Shown here one piece after another: positions 13,575 to 21,700 of a stretch of 34,204 nucleotides of DNA. A model generated the notes under the pieces. That model was given only the letters and a program-made list of their open reading frames with translations, was not told the DNA's origin and did not search any database. Origin of the DNA: Thiotrichales bacterium. Lineage in GTDB: Bacteria; Pseudomonadota; Gammaproteobacteria; Beggiatoales; Beggiatoaceae. The stretch's first letter is position 1. Each line of letters opens with the position of its first letter. Where the stretch lies: the NCBI GenBank assembly GCA_016744475.1, contig JADGEH010000050.1:1-34204 (forward strand), written 5' to 3'. The position numbers and the translations under genes are program-made.

Positions 13575-15242
13575 ATGGACATCGTAGAAAAAGCCACACG
13601 CCCACAACTAGATCGTAACGACACATCCGCGCGTATGAAATCGCGTGCTTTTCAACTGAATTTCGTCATTGGCGTATTAGAAATCTTGGCATGGATGAAA
13701 TACGGCGGCGACAATCCTTGGATGCAAGGTTTTTTTGTCTTCATTGCGATGGCACAAATTTTCAGCCGCCCAGATTTGATTGCGACACAACAAGTTTGTC
13801 GGGCTGAAGGAGACAGCGATGGGCTTAACAAAGCCAATCGACTACTGACATTAAGCGTCATTCTGACCATGACTTCGGCACTAATGTTCTTCTTAATGCA
13901 CTTTGAGAATATTTCGCAGCAATCCCGACTAGAATCAGCGCCGGTTCAGCGGGCAGAAAACGACTTAGATCGCACTAAAAACGCCTTCACTTCAGCATTA
14001 CAAGCACTGACTGATGCGGGTTACAGCAATGCCGAGCGTTTAGGTGCAAAATCGCAAGAACAAAGCCTATTATCACAACTCAGTCGTGCTCAAGAACGGG
14101 TGCGCCAATCCAATGCTTCTGCAATGGCGTCTTATGATAAAAAAGTCGATCATTTTTGGCAGTCACGCCACAGCAATGGCCTGCTATACAGCAGTATTAT
14201 GACTCCCTCTTGCCAACCAAAAACATCCTCCTACGGATTAATGAAAACAGCGGCGCATGAATTATGTGCTCAATGGAAACAACTAAAAAGACGCTCCCCC
14301 GCTGCTCAAACTGATGTGGAAGTGCAACGTATTCAAATGGATTTACAAGCATTGCGATCTTTGCTCTCCCATCATCTAGCCATCACCAGCGCAGAAGAAC
14401 AAGTTAAAATGGCGGAAACAGCCTACTATTCCGCCTTAGAAAACAGCACAGGATCATCTTTTGTTCTCAAACCCTTTGAACTGATGGCTGATGTCGTTGT
14501 TAAATTAACCGGGTTAAATGCACAGCCCATTCATATGGCGGCTATGTTCTTTGGCTTGGTGATGTTTGTGATACTGAATAGTGGCTTATTGATTGGAGAA
14601 AAGGCAGACAATGCAAAATCCACTGTGGTGCGAGCAAAAGATATACATCCAACAGAAAATGAAAATGACAGTGTATTAACCCGTTTCATGGATAGATCAG
14701 CACAATTCATTGATGGATTTATGGGGGGCGGCTCCAAAGCTTCTGACAAAACCCCAGTGAAACCCGTTACAGCCTATGCGCAACCCCCTGAAACGCCTAC
14801 AGCGCAACCCTTTCTAGGGCATGTCGAAACTCCAATCCCCGTTGCTCAAGACCCCGTTGAAAAAGCTCCGGCAAAACAGCAAGGTTTCGGTTACAAGTTT
14901 TATGATTCTGACAATGATCCCAATACACCTCAGAAAGCAACGCCTGCAACCGCTGCAACTGCAACGCCTTCCATTAAAAAAGGCCGTCAATTTAATACTC
15001 AAGGTTTCATCGCTTTACTCAATGAAATGAGCAATGGAGTTAGTATGATCCAAGCGGCAAAAACAGTCGGCATTAACAAAGGGCGAGCCAGTCATTATGT
15101 GAATAAACACGCTATTCCAGCAGGTTTAATTATCGTGCAAGACAACGAAAGAAGAGTTCAATTACAACCATTAAAAAACCTTGAAGCCATGATTGCAGCG
15201 GGTGAGCCTATAAAAACAGCTTTGGAGAAACTGCATGGATGA
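13575..15242 (+). CDS. Four-TM coiled-coil protein with C-terminal HTH
   Basis: The protein is 555 residues. Membrane helices fall at about 28-42, 50-64, 90-110 and 319-340. A long helical, heptad-rich segment (115-300) with Cys213 and Cys231 lies between helices three and four, so with an even helix count it would face the periplasm. After helix four come a Pro/Thr-rich linker (390-465) and a cytoplasmic helix-turn-helix (about 485-515: MSNGVSMIQAAKTVGINKGR then ASHYVNKH). That topology, a periplasmic sensor joined to a DNA-binding end, recalls ToxR-like regulators but inverted in order. The gene directly follows the transglycosylase, with a GGA ribosome site. No known family is recognised. 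Its function as a sensor or envelope tether is inference. Confidence 0.6.
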   Translation: MDIVEKATRPQLDRNDTSARMKSRAFQLNFVIGVLEILAWMKYGGDNPWMQGFFVFIAMAQIFSRPDLIATQQVCRAEGDSDGLNKANRLLTLSVILTMTSALMFFLMHFENISQQSRLESAPVQRAENDLDRTKNAFTSALQALTDAGYSNAERLGAKSQEQSLLSQLSRAQERVRQSNASAMASYDKKVDHFWQSRHSNGLLYSSIMTPSCQPKTSSYGLMKTAAHELCAQWKQLKRRSPAAQTDVEVQRIQMDLQALRSLLSHHLAITSAEEQVKMAETAYYSALENSTGSSFVLKPFELMADVVVKLTGLNAQPIHMAAMFFGLVMFVILNSGLLIGEKADNAKSTVVRAKDIHPTENENDSVLTRFMDRSAQFIDGFMGGGSKASDKTPVKPVTAYAQPPETPTAQPFLGHVETPIPVAQDPVEKAPAKQQGFGYKFYDSDNDPNTPQKATPATAATATPSIKKGRQFNTQGFIALLNEMSNGVSMIQAAKTVGINKGRASHYVNKHAIPAGLIIVQDNERRVQLQPLKNLEAMIAAGEPIKTALEKLHG

Positions 15243-15300
15243 TTAAGATGGATTTTCCTGAAATGAAAGCGACAATACAAAAATAAATGTCTACTTATTA

Positions 15301-16392
15301 TTACCACAAACCCTCAGTAGGATTATCCTGAGCCAGCGAATCAAACCGCGTGTAATGTGCCACCATGCGGTCAGTCTTCTGGCCTGTTATCTTCTTAATC
15401 TGTGCGGTGGAAATGCCTTTTCTGGCGCACGTTGTCACAAATCCTGCTCGCAAGCTATGCCCAGAAAACTGGGGGCGCAACCCTTGCAAATCATCGACTG
15501 GTAAATCTGGTAGCCCAACACGGGTTGCCAGCTTCTTAATCACCCTATCCACCTGTCGCCCCGTCAAACTTTGAGTCACCGACAGCATATCCGCAGTCAT
15601 GCCTCGAAACACCGCACCATTTTGCAAGCCTGCCACTTCTTGCCAGTCTCGCAACGCCCGCACCGGACAAAACCCTGTTCCCTGTGTACTGCGATAAATC
15701 AATTTTGCAAAGCCTTCGCCCGTCTGATCAGTTTTTGAATGCCGCAACCTCAATATCACCCACTGGCTATCAAACTGCACATCTTCCCATTGCAAGGCGC
15801 ATAACTCAGAGCGCCGGAATGCGCCAGAAAACCCGATCAGCATCAGCGCCATATCTCGGTAATCTATCAAACTCATCGAGGAGCCGCCCGCCCGACCACG
15901 CCGTGTGCCATGCCGGATGTCATTACAAATGCTGATCATATCATCTTGCACCAACGGTCTTGCCAACTGTTGCGCAGTCCCCCGTTCCTTCTTCACCCGT
16001 CGCAACGCCGCTGCCACTGCAACGTGTTGTACCGGGTCAGACAACCCCGCCACTCGGTGAAAAAAAGACAACGCTGCTAGATGCAACTCCAGCGAGGCAA
16101 CGCTTAACGGCTCTTGGGATAAATGCCATTGCCCTTCCACACAAAAACACACACAAGCCTGTTTCACATACGCCGCCACCGTTTCGGGTGTGGCCGGACA
16201 TTCAAAACCGTTGCGCCGAAAGCTGCGCAACCCGCTCAGATACGATGCGCGAGTGTTTTCCGATAAGCCCGCCACCCAATCCTGCACATACGCCTGTTGC
16301 GCTTCAGGGGATAAGCCAAGGTCATCCAGCAGCGCAAAAAAACGTTCTCCGCTGGCGGGTAATGAAGCCTTTTTGAGCACAATGTTTGGCAT
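15301..16392 (-). CDS. int: Tyrosine site-specific integrase
   Basis: The protein is 363 residues from the ATG at 16392, with a GGGG ribosome site six bases upstream; a TTG start would add seven residues. The N-terminal SAM-like core-binding domain (about 1-110) is followed by the catalytic domain: FSGAFRRSELCAL (first Arg), LRHSKTDQTGEG (Lys), SGHSLRAGF (His-x-x-Arg), TGQKTDRMVAHYTRF (Tyr nucleophile). The usual His after the TG pair is Gln here (TGQ). It would catalyse phage integration and excision. Transcription is opposite to the early operon and separated from the tail operon by a terminator and a palindrome. Attachment sites could not be found by eye, since the host sequence is not in the window. 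Confidence 0.92.
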   Translation of the reverse strand: MPNIVLKKASLPASGERFFALLDDLGLSPEAQQAYVQDWVAGLSENTRASYLSGLRSFRRNGFECPATPETVAAYVKQACVCFCVEGQWHLSQEPLSVASLELHLAALSFFHRVAGLSDPVQHVAVAAALRRVKKERGTAQQLARPLVQDDMISICNDIRHGTRRGRAGGSSMSLIDYRDMALMLIGFSGAFRRSELCALQWEDVQFDSQWVILRLRHSKTDQTGEGFAKLIYRSTQGTGFCPVRALRDWQEVAGLQNGAVFRGMTADMLSVTQSLTGRQVDRVIKKLATRVGLPDLPVDDLQGLRPQFSGHSLRAGFVTTCARKGISTAQIKKITGQKTDRMVAHYTRFDSLAQDNPTEGLW

Positions 16393-16420
16393 AAAAACCC
16401 CGGTTCGTTTCAAGCCCCAA

Positions 16421-16454
16421 AGGATGTCCTATAGCTGTCATTATGGGACATCCT
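16421..16454. promoter_or_regulatory. Palindrome upstream of integrase, candidate operator
   Basis: AGGATGTCC (16421-16429) and GGACATCCT (16446-16454) form a perfect 9-bp inverted repeat with a 16-base gap, about 30 bp before the integrase ATG. Position suggests a repressor or excisionase site controlling int, or an arm-type integrase site. Confidence 0.55.
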
Positions 16455-16463
16455 AGAGCGATC

Positions 16464-16508
16464 AAAAAAGGCGGGTTTAGCATTGCAGTACAATGCCTTA
16501 CCCACCTT
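16464..16508 (-). terminator. Intrinsic terminator of the tail operon
   Basis: On the minus strand a long stem is formed by AAGGTGGGT (16508-16500) with ACCCGCCTT (16476-16468), one G-T pair, with an inner stem GCATTG/CAATGC, then TTTTTTG. It lies directly after the last tail-operon gene (16533) and insulates the integrase from late transcription. Confidence 0.85.
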
Positions 16509-16532
16509 CAGTCTCGTTTGCGAACTGCCCAC

Positions 16533-17042
16533 TTATGGCAGCTTCCAGCCTTTGCTTTTGGCCTCTTTTTTAAGTGTTTGTAAGTCTTTCTGAGCGTCTT
16601 GTAATTGTTGATACGTATCCCAGATATGATTAGCGCTCCAAGTGACCAATCCTCCGAAAGCGATGACTAAAAAGGCACCTACCCGCGTGTAAGCTTTCAC
16701 CATGCCATCCATCGTATTAAAACGCTTGTTGACAGCTTTTTCTAAAGTTTCTCGTGCTATTTCTTCTTGCTTTTGTGCTGTTTGCACGCTGTTTTGTAAC
16801 GTAGAAATGTTTTGCATAGTGGTATGAATGTCTTGAAAAGCACGATCCAGTGCTGAACTTTGTTCGGCTTTTTGTTCCTCCAAACGCACAATGTCTCTCT
16901 GTAAGAGAAAAAGTTGGTCAAATTTTTCGTCTACATGTAGCGCATTACGATCAATCTTCTGTTCCAAACGGCTAGTAGTGGCTTGGATGTTATGTGTGTC
17001 AGCTTCCAATCGTGAAAGCCGGCCCTCTGTTTCGTCACCCAT
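16533..17042 (-). CDS. Coiled-coil protein with one membrane helix
   Basis: The protein is 169 residues. Residues about 5-110 are almost continuous heptads (SRLEADTHNIQATTSRLEQK ... RFNTMDGMVK), then a membrane helix (about 121-140, VGAFLVIAFGGLVTWSANHI), then a second short coil and a basic tail. The layout resembles XhlA-type holin partners or spanin-like proteins, but neither identity is proven. It is the last gene of the tail operon, separated from gpD by 122 bp, which may hold a second promoter, so it might be expressed for lysis. No signal peptide is visible. Confidence 0.6.
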   Translation of the reverse strand: MGDETEGRLSRLEADTHNIQATTSRLEQKIDRNALHVDEKFDQLFLLQRDIVRLEEQKAEQSSALDRAFQDIHTTMQNISTLQNSVQTAQKQEEIARETLEKAVNKRFNTMDGMVKAYTRVGAFLVIAFGGLVTWSANHIWDTYQQLQDAQKDLQTLKKEAKSKGWKLP

Positions 17043-17164
17043 GATGCGATTCCCATCAAAATGAATTATTTGGAGTCATTTTAATGTATTTTGACTTTTT
17101 AGAGTAATTTGATTGTAGGGAAATAGGGATAGGTCAAAGATTAAAACGGTTATTTCTGCACTTT

Positions 17165-18109
17165 TTACAAACTTTCCTCCGCCTTTATCGAACTCGTTGC
17201 CCCTGAATCTGTCCAGGTGTGTGTGACTGACGTGATGACCCACGTTTTATTCAAATCTGGTCGAAACCCCTGTGTAATCAAATCCATTTCGGCTTTGGCG
17301 GCGGGGTTTCCAGGGATGGTGAGCTGGGTGATTTCTCCAGTACCCCGTTGCAACTGTTCAAACTTCGCCGCTGCTGCCAGTGCCGCCTTTTCTTTGCTTT
17401 CAAAGGTATGGCGGATTTCAAATTGTGGCTCTTCATCGCTGGTGACTTCTGATTTTCTGTTGGCTTTATGCGGATCATGCCACCAGGCTTTGACGCTTTT
17501 GTATTTGTTGCGGCGATTCAAGCGGCCTGTGATGTGTGTGCTATCGGTGTTGATAACGGTAATGCTGCCATTGGTTTTGCCTCTAGGCTTAAACAACAGC
17601 TTGCCGTCCGCAAGCTTGGCATACGCATCGTATTGCTCAGCCAAACGGCTGGCAAAATGGATGTCGGATTCCTCAGTTTGGTCTACGTGGTCGTACCAGA
17701 TGCCTGCCAATGTACCGTCAATGTCTGGGGTGTAACCGTTGCGTCCTGCGATGGCGCTGATGATGCCGCCGAGTGTCTGTTCATCCCACGGTTGCGTTCT
17801 GGGCTGTTTGATATTGGAGTTTTCGTGAAACTGCCCGCGTGCAGACATCTCCATCATTTTGACCGGACTTTCCTGAAAACTCACTTCGTCAATTTCAAAC
17901 AAGCCCATGTCGGTGAGTCCCGTTTCTTTATAGCCCAAAAACACCTTGATGCGTTGTCCCGTGGGGGGCGTGGCGAGCTTATAGTCTCGGTCATCTAAAC
18001 TGATCTTGACAGCATCCGATTTGATGCCCGCTTCGTCGGTCACTGTGATAGACAGCAAGCGGTCATTGGCGTTAGCACTTAAGCCTGTGATGAGAAAATC
18101 GGGACGCAT
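17165..18109 (-). CDS. D: Late control/baseplate hub protein gpD
   Basis: The protein is 314 residues, the usual size for P2 gpD. It has the D-family pattern: N-terminal LSITVTDEAGIKSDAVKISL, then RIKVFLGYKETGLTDMGLFE, IDEVSFQESPVKMMEMSARG, PWDEQTLGGIISAIAGRNGY and ESDIHFASRLAEQYDAYAKL. D is the baseplate hub component related to T4 gp27 and needed for tail assembly. It directly follows gpX, as in P2 order T-U-X-D. Confidence 0.9.
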   Translation of the reverse strand: MRPDFLITGLSANANDRLLSITVTDEAGIKSDAVKISLDDRDYKLATPPTGQRIKVFLGYKETGLTDMGLFEIDEVSFQESPVKMMEMSARGQFHENSNIKQPRTQPWDEQTLGGIISAIAGRNGYTPDIDGTLAGIWYDHVDQTEESDIHFASRLAEQYDAYAKLADGKLLFKPRGKTNGSITVINTDSTHITGRLNRRNKYKSVKAWWHDPHKANRKSEVTSDEEPQFEIRHTFESKEKAALAAAAKFEQLQRGTGEITQLTIPGNPAAKAEMDLITQGFRPDLNKTWVITSVTHTWTDSGATSSIKAEESL

Positions 18110-18112
18110 GGC

Positions 18113-18337
18113 TTAGATAAAGTGCTCAAACACAGGCACTTGCTGTAACGGTTTAGTGAGGCTATCGGGTAATTCGGGTAATTCAATCAACACACCTGAC
18201 TCATACACCGCGCCTAAATCGGCTAAATGGGCGTTTGCAGGCCACGCCAGCACATACTCAACTGCGGGGGATTGCTTGCCGTAATATTTGTAGCAAATCG
18301 CATCCAGCACATCGCCGTCTTTGGTGCGATATATCAT
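18113..18337 (-). CDS. X: Tail protein X
   Basis: This is a 74-residue LysM-like phage protein: MIYRTKDGDVLDAICYKYYG then VEYVLAWPANAHLADLGAVY, and ELPELPDS. The family is P2 gpX, a small tail protein. Its ATG overlaps the end of gpU by four bases and a GGAG site sits inside the gpU end, showing translational coupling. The stop is three bases before the gpD start. Confidence 0.9.
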   Translation of the reverse strand: MIYRTKDGDVLDAICYKYYGKQSPAVEYVLAWPANAHLADLGAVYESGVLIELPELPDSLTKPLQQVPVFEHFI

Positions 18338-18738
18338 TTTTCTCCATCCTCCCCGTATTTCTTCAGTTCTACAGAAAAATCCACGCGCCGAGCACGGCTG
18401 TCGTCCATCACATAGCTGAAATCATCTTTAATATTGACCACCACATAACGTCCAAACACTTTGCCAGTGCCAGAAGTCAACATCAGTGGCTCGCCGCCTT
18501 TAGACAGCGCACGTAAGTCATCTAATTGATACATGCGGCCTCGAAATTCAGGATGAATATGACCGTCAATGTTGATGCCGTCTTCTCCTTGCCCAACAAA
18601 TTGATGCGCTACGCTGCGTTGCAGACGATTTTGCGCAGGCCAACGGTAAGCGGTGGAATGTGACAACTTTTCGTATCCGGCCTTATCAATGCCGAATAAA
18701 AAGCCGCCCAGAATCATTTGAATGCCTATTTTAGCCAT
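18334..18738 (-). CDS. U: Tail protein U
   Basis: This is a 134-residue protein of the P2 gpU family: MAKIGIQMILGGFLFGIDKA, then YEKLSHSTAYRWPAQNRLQR, and PLMLTSGTGKVFGRYVVVNI. gpU is needed for tail completion. The start overlaps the stop of the tape measure gene (TAATG), and the stop overlaps the gpX start, giving tight translational coupling T-U-X-D. Confidence 0.88.
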   Translation of the reverse strand: MAKIGIQMILGGFLFGIDKAGYEKLSHSTAYRWPAQNRLQRSVAHQFVGQGEDGINIDGHIHPEFRGRMYQLDDLRALSKGGEPLMLTSGTGKVFGRYVVVNIKDDFSYVMDDSRARRVDFSVELKKYGEDGEK

Positions 18739-21700
18739 TAGTCAAACATTCTCCCTCTAAAGGCTTCATCGAGCGCCATCTGGATGTGCTGCTTCACCTG
18801 TTCTCCAATCGCAGCCATATCGAGCTGTCCTTCACCCGAACCGCCCTTGCCGCCTTGCAAGGTGATATTAATGTCGCCAAATGTGACGTTGACACCGCTG
18901 CCTGCACCAGCTCCACTAGGCGCTAAACCGCCACCTAAATCACCAAAACTACCGCTACTGGGCGTGGGCAATGGGGTGTTATTGCCACCAAAAAAGCCGC
19001 CCAGATCGGGCATTTGAGCCGAAAGAGATGAGCCATCCAATAAACTCCCCATAGAGCCTAGCAAGCTTGGTGTTTTTGCTAATGACGGTGTATTCATTCC
19101 TGGCACGATGCCGCCTGAGCTGGCACCGCTGAGCATTCCACTTAAAGCGGGTTTGGAAGCCGCGACCGGAGAAAAACTTTTGAAGAGATTCTGTACTGGG
19201 GATAAGACGGATGTTTTGGCGGTGTTAAATACCTGTTTGAGACCGGGTAATTGACCTGATTTCAACGCACCCGACAGCATTTTTCCCGCATTATCAGCAA
19301 GATTGCCTCGCATCTCCTGTACGACAGAGCGAGCGCCTGTTTTGAGCTGTGACAACATGCCTTTCACGCCATGCTGTTGTATGCCATTGATTAAGGTGTG
19401 AGTGAATCCACCCAGAGCGGGATTGATGTTGGACACCAGGTTGACAGCCGCCTTTTGCAAGGTGCTTTTGAGATGTGATGATAAGTTTTGTGTGGCGTTT
19501 TGAGCATCGAATTGAAAGTTTTGCGCCATTTCGCCCATCGCTAAGCCCACGTTGGGATGTTGCTGCATGAAACCACCGACAGCCGATGTCCCAGCGCTCC
19601 AAAGCTTTGAAGCCCCGCCTTTGATAGCTGAACCGATTTTACCCACCAAGCCGCCTAAGAAAAAACCTTGCGGCATGGGGGCTTCCCCACGACGAATACG
19701 TTCAAAATAGTCCACACCAAACTGACGCACGATGGGTGCTGGGATGATGAACTCATTATTCGACAACAGGGCAGGGATGCTATCTGAGCTATCGGAGCCT
19801 GGCCCTTTAACCGGTCCACCCGTGGAAAAACGCGCGGGACTGTTGATGCCCGCTAAGTCATCTCCCACACCGAACCAATCCATGACGTTGCCCGTCACGT
19901 CTCGGCGCTGATGATTCACATGGCTTACCGCATTGCTGGCGGCTGAAGTGACTTTTTTAGCGATGTCGGCAGGATGAGGCATCATGTCCATAATGGCATC
20001 ACGGATTTGTCCCGCCATGCTTTTGATGCCGTCGCCGAGCTTAGTCATCAAATCAATGCCGAGTTGTCCCCAGTCTATGCCTGCAAACCATTCGGTCACT
20101 TGGGTAAACACATTTTGCATGGACTCAAGTAGCACCGAAGCGGCATTGAAAATACCGTCGGCAATGGTTTTGATAATGGAAAAACCATTTTGATCGAGTT
20201 GAGAGAAGGGCCCTTCTTTCGCTGGGCTAAATGGCAATAAGTTCCGAACTAAAGTAAAAACAGAGGCGACCGCATCATATAAAAACGTACCAACTGCCAT
20301 CACGCCTTTGCCAATAGTACGAATGATGGCCATGCCGACACCCGCCCAATCACCTTGCATGATGCTGTTAAAAGCTTCGGTAAAACCGTCTTTGATGATG
20401 ACGGCTATATTTCCAATCAACGCATAAGTAGCGCTGACTAAATCACCTAATCCGGGAATAAAGCTATTTAACCATTCGACATACTGCTGAAAAATGGCTT
20501 TTGCTTTGTCCCATAAACCCGACCACCAGGCCACGATGACATCCCAGTTTTTATATACCAGGTAAGCCGCAGCGCCCAGTGCTATCACGCCCATGATGAT
20601 AGCGCCCACAGGATTGGTCATGGCTGCAATCCGAATCGCTGCGAAGGTTTTCAGCAACAAGCCTTTAGCAAACACAATGGCGCTGGCAAACTTGCCATAC
20701 ATGATGGTGCTGACAAATAACAAACCACGAGCCAGGTGTCCGACCACGGGAATACGCATGAGCAAAGCCCAAGTCGCACGCCCCGTGGTTAATGCTGCTG
20801 CACGAATTTTCATTAAAGCCGCTGTCATGACCGGTGCCAATCGTGCCGAAGCCGCCGCTGCTGTGGCATTGATTTGCATCCGCAGCGCTGTCCAAGCCGT
20901 CAAGCTCATGGCTTTAAATTTTTGCCACAGTGTGAGCTGCCCTTCAACACAGTCTTTTCCCGCACTACACGCGGTTCCCACGCCTGCCATAAAACCGCCT
21001 AGCGTTTTTAACCCCGGCAAGCGTTGCATGATCATGCCTATGCGTTTCATTTTGCTGGCACACTGATAGGCCGGATCACACATTGCGCCTTTGATGGCGC
21101 TGCGGATTTTCCACACCACACCGCCTAGCATGACCCCTGCAACAATGGCTAATTTTTTGAAATTATCCTGGGCTCCATCACTTAAGCCTTGCCACCACAG
21201 TGTTAAATCACCTGCCATCGCAATCATTTTGTAAAAAGTATTGCGAATACTGTTATAGCTGGCTGCCACAACATGACTCAGCGTGTCCCAAAAATTGAAC
21301 ACGACATAAGTGCCTCCGCCCAATAAACCCAACATCTTCAGGAGGTCTTTAATCGCGTTACCCGTCATACTCAGCACTAATAAAATAGCTTGGAATTTTT
21401 GTAGTTTAGGCAAGGGCGTGCGCAGTAATTTGAACAAGGAAAACACAGGGAAAATAATGCTCAGCACCATCGGCGCATAGGTTTTCAATGCGCTAAAAAG
21501 ATGCTGAAATCCTGCTTGTACGCTTTGTATAGCGTTTTGGAGGCCGGATGGTAGTGCTAAAGATGCCCAAAAGGTGTGGGCTTGAGCGGCAGCGTTACCG
21601 ATAAATGTGCCGATGTATTGGAAAGGTTTCGCCAGTGTAGAAAAATAATAACCAGCGGCTTGAGAAACGATGGAGGCTACGCGCTCAATATGATGCCAAC

